The position numbers and the translations under genes are program-made. Shown piece after piece: positions 1-6,733 of a stretch of DNA of 34,666 nucleotides (position 1 is the first letter of the stretch; each line of letters opens with the position of its first letter). Origin of the DNA: Phycisphaerae bacterium (GTDB lineage: Bacteria > Planctomycetota > Phycisphaerae > Sedimentisphaerales > Anaerobacaceae); contig JAUXAL010000046.1 of assembly GCA_030619925.1 (NCBI GenBank), positions 1 through 34,666 on the forward strand, given 5' to 3'. The notes beneath the pieces are model-generated. The model was not told the DNA's origin. It did no database searches and saw only the letters and a program-made list of their open reading frames with translations.

Positions 1-62
1 AGTAAGAGCGTAGTCGGTTCGGGGACGGAGACGACACGGAAGCCTATAATATGCTACAACTC

Positions 63-231
63 ACGCTTCATTTATGGCAGATAACGCTTCATCTGTGGCA
101 AATCACCCTTCATCTGCGACATATTAAGCCTTATTTATTACTGATAACGCTTTATCTACGATAGATTAAACTTCATATATGGCATATCACACTTACTTTG
201 TTATAGCTAAAGCCTACTATAAGCTCTATTC
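63..231. repeat. Degenerate 21-bp tandem repeat array
   Basis: About eight units of a degenerate 21-bp motif, best read as ACGCTTCATCTRYGGCAKAT, begin near 63, 84, 105, 127, 147, 168, 189 and 210. The first three are nearly identical and later ones decay. There is no spacer between units, so it is not CRISPR-like. The stretch 1-344 holds no convincing gene; the open frame at 250-522 is the antisense of the permease 3' end. The function is unknown: it could be a decaying minisatellite or a set of binding sites. Confidence 0.6.
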
Positions 232-344
232 TAACAAATTTTATTTCCTTTGCACAACTTCATCTGGGAAATCCGGGATAATATCGCTACCGCCAATAAA
301 ACAACAATGTCCTTCAGCATAGCATTCTCCCCTTTCACCTTAAA

Positions 345-1670
345 TCAAAAAACAGTCTTCAAACACTCAATTATAGCACCTAATCTGTCCAGCGTTAAAA
401 ACAGCATAGACAAAGCCGCAACAATCCACATTGCCGCCTTTATATCTCTCGCCCTGCCCGATATTATTTTTATGAGGGTAAATGAGATAAACCCGAACGC
501 CAGTCCCGTACTGATACTGTAACTCAAAGCGATCATTACCATTATGATAAATGCAGGGAACGCTTCTTCTAAATTCGTAAAATCTATTCTTTTAATTTCT
601 TTCATCATAAACAGGCCCACCATAATAAGCGCCGGCGCCGTTGCGTATTCCGGCACTATTCCCACAATCGGCACAAACAATAGCGCCAGCAGGAATAAAA
701 CACCGGTAACTATCGAAGTTAACCCCCTCCGTCCGCCTTGCTCGATGCCGGATGCCGATTCAATATACGAAGTGGTTGTTGATGTCCCCAGTACAGCACC
801 AATCATAGTTGCAACGGCGTCGATTCCCAGTAACCTGTCCAGCCCTTTTATTTTGCCCTTTTCATCGACCATGTTTGCCTGGTGGCAGCACGCTACCAGG
901 GTCCCGACACTGTCGAACATATCCATGAACATCAGGGTGAAGATACTTCCGAAGAAGCCCCATCTAAGAGCACCGAGAATATTCAACCGAAAGGAAATCG
1001 TCCATATATTCAAATGCAATGAGATAAACTGTTCCGGCAGCTCTATCTTTTTAAGTACGGCCGCCAGAGCGGTTGAAGCCAGAATTCCGATGACAAGACC
1101 GCCACTCATTTTCTTCATTTCAAAGAAAATCATTACCAGCAGACCAAAAAGACCTATGAGAACTGTCGGCGTTAAAGGCCCTGCTTTTACGAGTGTATGC
1201 TCATCGCTGACCACTATTCCCAGCTTGGTCAAGCCGATGAATGTAATAAACAGACCTATGCCGACCGCAATGGCGGAAATAAGGGATGCCGGTATTGCTT
1301 CTACAATCCTTCTTCTAAGTCCCAATAGAGTCAGTATCAGAAACAAGCATCCGGAGAGAAACACGACCCCCAATGCGGTCTGCCAGTCCATCTTCCCGGA
1401 GGTGACCAGATAGGCAAAAAAGGCATTGAGCCCCATCCCCGGCGCCATAGCTATAGGGGCCTTCGCAAATATCCCCACGATTAGAGTGGCGACGGCGCTG
1501 ACTATGCAGGTGACAGCTATCAGGGCATTTCTGTCCATTCCCGCGGAGCTTAGGATCAATGGATTGACGAAAATGATATACGCCATTGTAAGAAATGTTG
1601 TCACCCCCGCCACAAATTCGATTTTGACGCTGGTTTGTTTTTCCCGCAGTTCGAAATATTTGTCGGCCAT
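345..1670 (-). CDS. NCS2/AzgA-type adenine/guanine/hypoxanthine permease
   Basis: A 441-residue inner-membrane purine nucleobase:cation symporter of the AzgA/PbuG branch. The N-terminus (MADKYFELREKQTSVKIE) and the following FVAGVTTFLTMAYIIFVNP segment are typical. PMAPGMGLNAFFAY and the later GTSTTTSYIESASGIEQGG match the conserved substrate-binding loops, and about 12-14 hydrophobic segments are visible. The frame stays open upstream to 1745, but those 25 extra residues come from a heptanucleotide repeat, so the ATG at 1668-1670 is preferred; GAGGGG lies just upstream. It lies 74 bp downstream of a nucleosidase whose product would be adenine, which suggests joint purine salvage. The exact base specificity cannot be read from sequence. 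Confidence 0.88.
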   Translation of the reverse strand: MADKYFELREKQTSVKIEFVAGVTTFLTMAYIIFVNPLILSSAGMDRNALIAVTCIVSAVATLIVGIFAKAPIAMAPGMGLNAFFAYLVTSGKMDWQTALGVVFLSGCLFLILTLLGLRRRIVEAIPASLISAIAVGIGLFITFIGLTKLGIVVSDEHTLVKAGPLTPTVLIGLFGLLVMIFFEMKKMSGGLVIGILASTALAAVLKKIELPEQFISLHLNIWTISFRLNILGALRWGFFGSIFTLMFMDMFDSVGTLVACCHQANMVDEKGKIKGLDRLLGIDAVATMIGAVLGTSTTTSYIESASGIEQGGRRGLTSIVTGVLFLLALLFVPIVGIVPEYATAPALIMVGLFMMKEIKRIDFTNLEEAFPAFIIMVMIALSYSISTGLAFGFISFTLIKIISGRARDIKAAMWIVAALSMLFLTLDRLGAIIECLKTVF

Positions 1671-1683
1671 TATTGACCCCTCG

Positions 1684-1799
1684 ATGTCATATGTCGTATA
1701 TCGTATGTCGTATATCGTATATGGACCATCGTTTTTACCCCTCACTAACGTTCGGGGCTCTGTCTTCTGACTTCTGTCTTCTGACTTCTGTCTTCTGAC
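1684..1799. repeat. Composite repeat: GTATATC heptads, linker, TTCTGTC heptads
   Basis: Two short heptanucleotide arrays flank a linker. At 1684-1718 about five units alternate ATGTCGT and ATATCGT. At 1758-1799 six units alternate TTCTGTC and TTCTGAC. The linker contains ACCCCTCACTAACGTTCGGG. The same three parts recur in the same order and orientation at 4974-5099. Here the second array codes the last residues of the nucleosidase, and the first fills the gap before the permease start. Confidence 0.75.
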
Positions 1800-2647
1800 T
1801 TATCCAAAAGGCTGATTATCTCAGCAACCAGGCCGGCGGAGTTCTTAGCCGCGACCATCTGGAACAGCTGCTTATCCAGCACGGCGCCCTCATCGGCCTT
1901 ATCGCTGATACTTCGTATCACAAGATGTGGAATTCTCCGTTGATAGCAGATTTGAGCCACCGCCGCGCCTTCCATCTCCACCGCATCGGCTCCGAGCTGC
2001 TGGCGCAATTCAGCACACTTTTCGGGTGAAGCGACGAAAACATCCCCCGTCACAACAATGCCCTTTATAATCCTTGGCAGTCTTTCTCCCGCAGTTGTCC
2101 TTATCATTTCAAGTTCGAGCTGCCCGGCTGCTATTTCAGCCAGTTCCAAAAGGCGCTCATCCGCAGGCAAGAAAACGGGATTGCGCCAACCGTCGAGAGG
2201 GTTCATAGCTCCTCTATAGTCAAAGCTCTGCGGCGTCAGTACCCCCATGTCGTGATGAGCAATTTCCGCAGCTATCACTATATCTCCGGGCCAGAGCTGC
2301 GGGTTTATCCCGCCGGCAATACCTGTAAAGAGCAATTCGCTCGGTTTGAAGTGCTCTATCAGCAGGGTAGCTGTCATAGCGGCGTTGACCTTCCCTATGC
2401 CCGTCCACGCGATGACCACTCTTTTACCGTCCAATTTGCCACTGACAAATCTAATTCCTTCGATTCTCCGTTCCTGTGTGTCTGTCAGCTCATCCTCAAG
2501 CAGGGTGATTTCTCTTTCAAACGCCCCCAATATTGCTGTAATCGGTTCGGAACTTATTTCTCTTACTTCTCGAACAGGTGAGCTACACGAACTGATCGCC
2601 AGAGTGACTAATACGCAAACAACCGTTCCAATTCTGTTATGCCTCAT
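1745..2647 (-). CDS. MTA/SAH nucleosidase with lipoprotein signal
   Basis: A 300-residue 5'-methylthioadenosine/S-adenosylhomocysteine nucleosidase family protein, which hydrolyses MTA or SAH to adenine plus the thioribose product. The fold signatures are AILGAFEREI (catalytic Glu region), TGIAGGINPQLWPGDIVIA, VEMEGAAVAQ (substrate Glu) and RSISDKAD (catalytic Asp). Unlike the usual cytoplasmic enzyme it starts with a signal peptide and lipobox (TLAISSC, Cys about residue 21), so it is predicted to be a membrane-anchored lipoprotein outside the cytoplasm. The last about 18 residues (DKSEDRSQKTEVRRQ...) are written by a TTCTGAC/TTCTGTC heptad array and are probably not part of the fold. The purine permease follows downstream. 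The family could include other purine nucleosidases. Confidence 0.85.
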   Translation of the reverse strand: MRHNRIGTVVCVLVTLAISSCSSPVREVREISSEPITAILGAFEREITLLEDELTDTQERRIEGIRFVSGKLDGKRVVIAWTGIGKVNAAMTATLLIEHFKPSELLFTGIAGGINPQLWPGDIVIAAEIAHHDMGVLTPQSFDYRGAMNPLDGWRNPVFLPADERLLELAEIAAGQLELEMIRTTAGERLPRIIKGIVVTGDVFVASPEKCAELRQQLGADAVEMEGAAVAQICYQRRIPHLVIRSISDKADEGAVLDKQLFQMVAAKNSAGLVAEIISLLDKSEDRSQKTEVRRQSPER

Positions 2648-2681
2648 TGGACTTTTTCTCCAAATTTACGCGATTGAAAAC

Positions 2682-2711
2682 TGCGAACGAGAGGCTTCAA
2701 ACCTCCACGTC
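2682..2711 (-). pseudogene. tRNA-Leu 3'-end-like fragment
   Basis: Thirty bases match the 3' end (acceptor and T-arm) of the intact tRNA-Leu at 4885-4914 at 26 positions, in the same orientation; the match ends after CCTCCACGTC. There is no D-arm or anticodon arm here, so it is a remnant. Together with the intact tRNA it brackets the DUF362-dockerin gene. Confidence 0.6.
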
Positions 2712-2739
2712 ATCCCGGAGTTGCAGATTAACATCATAC

Positions 2740-4653
2740 CTAATTCTTTTGCAGCCAAAAGTGCGGTAAAATTGCGAAGTCTACAAGATTAATCTCTCTG
2801 TCATCATTCAGGTCGCATGTAGGGTCGTAGTCCGACCCTGCAACCGCATCTGAGCTCAGCCGGCTTGCGGCCAATGGCTCCAAATCCAACGCATCAACGG
2901 TACGGTTTTTATCGATATCACCGGCAAGTGGTATCCGTGGCTCAGAGCAGATAAGTTCTATTCCCCCTGCCATGTTCGGGTCAAGGTTTCGAGAATATTC
3001 TTTGTCCAAAGGATTGTTCCAGTGCTCATGGACTCCCAGACTATCCAGGGGTATTCCGTTAGCTTCCGGATCATAGATAGTACCTGAGCAGGGATCGTTG
3101 GCCAGAGCCGCCTCATGTAAGTAATCATCAATGGCCCCGCGTGCCCTTCGTCTGCCTCCCATATTATCGGCAAACTCCGCTCGCAAAAAATCCAGCGCTA
3201 CCGAATCGATGGCGACCATATCCTGTGACATCAGAATGCTTGAAGGATAATCGTTATTGAACGGAGTATTTTGCCATTGGGTCGGCCGGGAGCTGGAACC
3301 ATGCCAGGGAAAGCCCCACAGGCCATCTAAGATAAAAAGCATGGTTTTACCTCCCAGGTGCTCGTGCCCCATCAAATCCACTAAAACCCGGTAATGTCCC
3401 GACTCGGGGGTGTACTCGTTCAAGAGCATATGGTGCGCATCATTCTGCCTTCCGCCGCCGGGTCGGCGACAAAAGCTGCCATACCAATTCTTGGCACAAA
3501 GGGTTACTCCCGCTGCGCTATGTCCCTTCATTACCCCCAGGTTAATTACATAGTCCGCTTCCACAAAAGGCATGGGCAGCCTGTCAGGGGGTATCGCGCG
3601 GGGCGGATTGGATTTGTCGTTTATGTTGCTGTAATGAATCAGCGGTTCCCTTGACGGCAGGACGGGGGGACGACGAGGATCCGTATAGCGGTAGTCACCC
3701 CTATCCGTGTAAAAATTGGTCACCAGATAGTGGACATTCGGAAAAAGACTGTAACAGCGATCGAAGGTTTTGTTGGTAATGTATCGGGAAGAATCACATA
3801 TCGTTATACATTCCTGCGGAACACCTGCCTCATAGACCAGCTGTTTCAAGAGGCCCACAACTACCTGGGGAGACTGGTCGGCGTAATTGACCTCATAGTC
3901 CAGTTTTCTTTGCTCAACATGGCTGGGCTTAATGGCAATCTTTTGCCCGCTACTATAACCGACATCACCCCTGCCGCGCGTCAAATTAAAGTGCCGAAAC
4001 AGACTGTCCCATCCGGCTGAATCGGTTTCTTCTCCCGCCAGCCAGCGGATGCAATTGGACATCATTTCATCCACCGCCGCCTGGTCGGTGTGATTGTCAT
4101 CCCAATAAAAAATATCCGTCCGGTTGTTCCATTGGGTTTTCCAATTGGTGGCATCAGGATTGTGGGCCCAGACGACCCGGCCGGGGTAAATCCCTTTCGC
4201 AATCCCCATAGGGCTGTTGGGCGGATCGGCCGGAACAAAGGTTTCTGCCAAGGCTTCCCGCGAATTAATACTGATGGTAAGCCAGGCCGCCATCAGGCTA
4301 ATACATATGCACAAGCCGGCTAAAAAATAGCGTGCCTGGCTCGCTTGTTTTTTTGCCTTTCTAAATGCCAGGATTATGACGCCGCCGCCAAGGATATAAC
4401 CAAGAAAACCAGAGGCCAAGGGAAATGCCGCCCGCTGACATGGATAACTCGCACGGCTTGGTTTGGGGATTACCCTTATCAAGAACCAGACCAAGGCCAA
4501 AAAACCGGTAAACAGCCAGAGCCATTTCATCCGAACAAGATTACCGGCTGGACGAATGACTCTTGCGGCCCGCCGAAGGCGGGCATGATCATGGCCGGCG
4601 CTGCCGGCCCGGGAACGATGAGGGCATGGGTGTTGCGTACCGTCAGATGACAT
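2740..4653 (-). CDS. Membrane DUF362 protein with C-terminal dockerin-like domain
   Basis: 637 residues. After a charged leader come three hydrophobic segments (about 42-60, 74-97 and 105-127), then a DUF362 domain (about 150-540) with KIAIKPS, DYVINLGVMKGHSAAG, LCAKNWYGS and MVAIDSVALDFL. The C-terminus (about 575-637) is a dockerin type I-like pair: GDIDKNRTVDALDLEPLA and CDLNDDREINLVDFAILPHFW, two calcium-loop repeats common on exported planctomycete proteins. DUF362 proteins are linked to Fe-S or redox roles but have no settled function. The ATG at 4653 has an ideal AGGAGG six bases upstream. A second ATG at 4530 (MKWLWLF) would drop the 41-residue leader, which carries the dispersed palindrome (AGSAGHDHARLRR). 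I prefer 4653 because of the ribosome site. Confidence 0.8.
   Translation of the reverse strand: MSSDGTQHPCPHRSRAGSAGHDHARLRRAARVIRPAGNLVRMKWLWLFTGFLALVWFLIRVIPKPSRASYPCQRAAFPLASGFLGYILGGGVIILAFRKAKKQASQARYFLAGLCICISLMAAWLTISINSREALAETFVPADPPNSPMGIAKGIYPGRVVWAHNPDATNWKTQWNNRTDIFYWDDNHTDQAAVDEMMSNCIRWLAGEETDSAGWDSLFRHFNLTRGRGDVGYSSGQKIAIKPSHVEQRKLDYEVNYADQSPQVVVGLLKQLVYEAGVPQECITICDSSRYITNKTFDRCYSLFPNVHYLVTNFYTDRGDYRYTDPRRPPVLPSREPLIHYSNINDKSNPPRAIPPDRLPMPFVEADYVINLGVMKGHSAAGVTLCAKNWYGSFCRRPGGGRQNDAHHMLLNEYTPESGHYRVLVDLMGHEHLGGKTMLFILDGLWGFPWHGSSSRPTQWQNTPFNNDYPSSILMSQDMVAIDSVALDFLRAEFADNMGGRRRARGAIDDYLHEAALANDPCSGTIYDPEANGIPLDSLGVHEHWNNPLDKEYSRNLDPNMAGGIELICSEPRIPLAGDIDKNRTVDALDLEPLAASRLSSDAVAGSDYDPTCDLNDDREINLVDFAILPHFWLQKN
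4569..4609 (-). repeat. Double-hairpin palindromic element, copy 1 (in N-terminal coding leader)
   Basis: On the minus strand it reads GGCCGGC-AGC-GCCGGCC, then a TGATCA core, then CCCGCC-TTC-GGCGGG (41 bp). It is translated as AGSAGHDHARLRR near residues 16-28 of the DUF362-dockerin protein if that starts at 4653. Confidence 0.9.
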
Positions 4654-4659
4654 AAGAAA

Positions 4660-4665
4660 CCTCCT
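4660..4665 (-). promoter_or_regulatory. Shine-Dalgarno AGGAGG for the DUF362-dockerin gene
   Basis: AGGAGG on the minus strand, six bases before the ATG at 4651-4653. This decides the start in favour of the long leader carrying the palindromic element. Confidence 0.7.
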
Positions 4666-4711
4666 GCGAGTCTGTCTTACAGTCTTTATTCACATCTCCT
4701 GCGATGTTTTT

Positions 4712-4740
4712 ATTCTACCATTTCAATCCATTTTATACAA
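4712..4740 (-). promoter_or_regulatory. Candidate sigma70-type promoter
   Basis: On the minus strand TTGTAT (4740-4735), a 17-bp spacer and TAGAAT (4717-4712), about 60 bp upstream of the DUF362-dockerin start. The rest of 4741-4884 shows no gene. Confidence 0.4.
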
Positions 4741-4884
4741 GAATGTTAGTAGCTAAGAATATATGTGAAGGCCGGTGTACCGTTCAAAGTCGTGCATTTT
4801 TTCGCCGGAATTTTCACTCAAGGGGACAATTGATGGAGCCGAACGCCGGTATGTGTTCGTCGCAAGTTCTTGACAATAAAGCAA

Positions 4885-4969
4885 TGCGAGCGAGAGGACT
4901 CGAACCTCCACGTCCTTAATGGACACCAGGACCTAAACCTGGCGCGTCTGCCAATTCCGCCACGCTCGC
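4885..4969 (-). tRNA. tRNA-Leu (anticodon UAG)
   Basis: The minus strand folds as a class II tRNA: acceptor GCGAGCG pairing with CGCTCGC, D-arm with AATTGGCAGACGC, anticodon stem CCAGG/CCTGG around loop TTTAGGT (anticodon TAG), a long variable arm (GTCC...GGAC) and T-arm GGTTCGAGTCC. The length is 85 nt including the discriminator A. CCA is not encoded. Confidence 0.95.
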
Positions 4970-4973
4970 TTCT

Positions 4974-5099
4974 CGTATTGCGTATATCGTATTGCGTATG
5001 TCGTATTGCTTACCTTGCGATGCCATCCTTCGTTTTTTCTTTTACCCCTCGCTCACGCTCAGGGCTCTGTTTTCCGTCGGATGTCATTTGTCTTCTGAC
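4974..5099. repeat. Composite repeat, second copy (heptads, linker, TTCTG-type remnant)
   Basis: Five heptads alternate CGTATTG and CGTATAT/CGTATGT at 4974-5008. A linker with ACCCCTCGCTCACGCTCAGG follows at about 5044-5063, then a degraded TTCTG-type tract (CTCTGTTTTCC, TTGTCTTCTGAC). Order and orientation match 1684-1799. It lies between xseB and the tRNA and reaches the last codons of xseB. Confidence 0.65.
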
Positions 5100-5314
5100 G
5101 TCTCTTCCTTGGTTATCTTCTCAATCCGCTTCTCAGCTTTCTGAAGTATTGTCCTGCAGTGCTTAATCAGGGCCATTCCTCTTTCGTACTGCTGCAGGCT
5201 GTTCTGCAAAGGTATTTGGCCTTGCTCTATCTTACCCACAATGTTTGTGAGTTCTTTTATCGCCTCTTCAAAGCTCAATTTGCTGAGGTCATTTTTCCGC
5301 TTCTCGCCCGCCAT
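5084..5314 (-). CDS. xseB: Exodeoxyribonuclease VII small subunit
   Basis: A 76-residue protein of the usual size for XseB. LSFEEAIKELTNIVGKIEQG followed by LQQYERGMALIKHCRTILQKAE is the family signature: two helices that bind the large subunit. With XseA it forms the cytoplasmic exonuclease that degrades single-stranded DNA to acid-insoluble then acid-soluble oligonucleotides. It lies 44 bp downstream of xseA on the same strand and is almost certainly co-transcribed. The last residues (EETSEDK) overlap a dispersed repeat tract, so the C-terminus may have been altered. Confidence 0.95.
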   Translation of the reverse strand: MAGEKRKNDLSKLSFEEAIKELTNIVGKIEQGQIPLQNSLQQYERGMALIKHCRTILQKAEKRIEKITKEETSEDK

Positions 5315-5358
5315 TTCTTTTCCTTTTATAAGTAATCTGTGTAAATCCGTGTTTCTTT

Positions 5359-6708
5359 TTACTTTTTTGTTACCTTACTTTCAATCAAATTCTCATCCGT
5401 AAGTTCTGTAATTAAATAGTCCCCGACCCGGATATCCTCCAAAGTTCTTACCAGCAAGCCTGTCTTTTTGTTGGTGGTAATACTGTATCCCCGCCGCAGG
5501 ACCGATTTGGGATTCAGCCCTGCCAGCCGATTCGTCTGCGCTGTAAGCTGCATCCGGCAGTCATTAACAATTGCCTTTATCGCTGCATTTGTCCGATTTT
5601 TCAAATTATTCAAATCAACCGCTTTCTTTCCTAAGAGCCGGTGCGGCTCAATCCTGACAATCTGCTCATAACTTGCCGACAGCTTGTATTGTGCCGCAAC
5701 CAGCAGCTCCCTTATTGCCTCTGCCAGCTCTGCGGCCAGCTCGTCCAATTGCTGCTCGGCATTTTGGACGAGCAAAAATGGATTTCTAAATACCGCATTA
5801 GCCAAAATCGTCTGCAAATTCTCACCGCACAATTCCAGTTTCGCTCTTGCTTTAGAAGCCAGGCTTTTCTCAAAGTAAGCTAATCGTCCCAGAACTTCCT
5901 GCATATCCGGGACTGCTGTAACACCTGCTTTTGTCGGCGTCGATGCCCTGGCGTCGGCCACGAAATCCGCAACCGTGACATCAACCTCGTGCCCAACCGC
6001 ACTTATAACCGGTATTTGGGAGGCGAAAATCGCCCTGGCCAGAACCTCCTCGTTGAAGGCCCATAAATCCTCCAACGACCCGCCGCCTCTGGCGACAATC
6101 AAAACGTCGAGTTTAAGCTCTTTATTGCGTCTGTTTATGTCTCGCAACGCAGCCGCGATTTTCTCCGCCGCCCCTTCGCCCTGCACCGGTACCGGATACA
6201 GAAACAGCTTCACGCAGGGCCAGCGGTTACGAATGCTGTCGATTATATCGTGCACCGCCGCCCCTGATTCGCTGGTCAATATCCCTATCCTTTCCGGATA
6301 CGCCGGCAGCACTTTCTTATGCACATCGTCAAAAAGTCCCTCGGCTCGAAGTTTTTTTACCATCTGCTCGAAAGCCAGCTGAAGTGCCCCAACGCCCTCC
6401 GGCTCGAGCTTATCAACATAAAGCTGATACTTGCCTCCAACTGTGTAAACATCGATATGACCTGTCGCTAACACCGCCATTCCGTCCTCGGGCGAAAATC
6501 TGACAATCCTGAATTTACCCGCCCACATAACACACGGCAGTATTCCGCTTTCATCTTTCAATGAAAAATAGCAGTGCCCGCTTGAATGAACTTTCCAATC
6601 ACTTATTTCGCCTCTGACTATCAGCCGCGACGGCAGCTTCTCCTCGAGCGCTACTTTGATAAGCGAATTAACCTGGCTGACCGTATATATTTTCCTTGTC
6701 TTCTGCAT
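5359..6708 (-). CDS. xseA: Exodeoxyribonuclease VII large subunit
   Basis: 449 residues, normal family length. An N-terminal OB-fold (about 1-105: YTVSQVNSLIKVALEEKLP, VRGEISDWKVHSSGHCYFSLKD) binds DNA. The catalytic core follows, with LPAYPERIGILTSESGAAVHDI, VIVARGGGSLEDLWAFNEE and VISAVGHEVDVTVADFVADARASTPTKA, all hallmark XseA motifs. A coiled-coil C-terminal half ends with LNPKSVLRRGYSI, also diagnostic. It acts in the cytoplasm with XseB, encoded just downstream. Nothing is truncated or unusual. Confidence 0.97.
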   Translation of the reverse strand: MQKTRKIYTVSQVNSLIKVALEEKLPSRLIVRGEISDWKVHSSGHCYFSLKDESGILPCVMWAGKFRIVRFSPEDGMAVLATGHIDVYTVGGKYQLYVDKLEPEGVGALQLAFEQMVKKLRAEGLFDDVHKKVLPAYPERIGILTSESGAAVHDIIDSIRNRWPCVKLFLYPVPVQGEGAAEKIAAALRDINRRNKELKLDVLIVARGGGSLEDLWAFNEEVLARAIFASQIPVISAVGHEVDVTVADFVADARASTPTKAGVTAVPDMQEVLGRLAYFEKSLASKARAKLELCGENLQTILANAVFRNPFLLVQNAEQQLDELAAELAEAIRELLVAAQYKLSASYEQIVRIEPHRLLGKKAVDLNNLKNRTNAAIKAIVNDCRMQLTAQTNRLAGLNPKSVLRRGYSITTNKKTGLLVRTLEDIRVGDYLITELTDENLIESKVTKK

Positions 6709-6733
6709 CTATCGCACACAACCACCCGCTCAG

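Noticed and set aside
63-231. CRISPR array
   Set aside because: The 21-bp units are contiguous with no unique spacers, and there are no cas genes.
544-1413. 289-codon open frame on the plus strand
   Set aside because: It is antisense to the purine permease; composition and lack of motifs mark it as a shadow.
2740-4653. Integrase or recombinase within the tRNA-bracketed segment
   Set aside because: The only gene there is the DUF362-dockerin protein; no catalytic Arg/Tyr or Ser recombinase motif was found on either strand.
4870-4970. Short open frame ending NLARLPIPPR
   Set aside because: It overlaps the tRNA-Leu gene on the opposite strand, a familiar false gene call.
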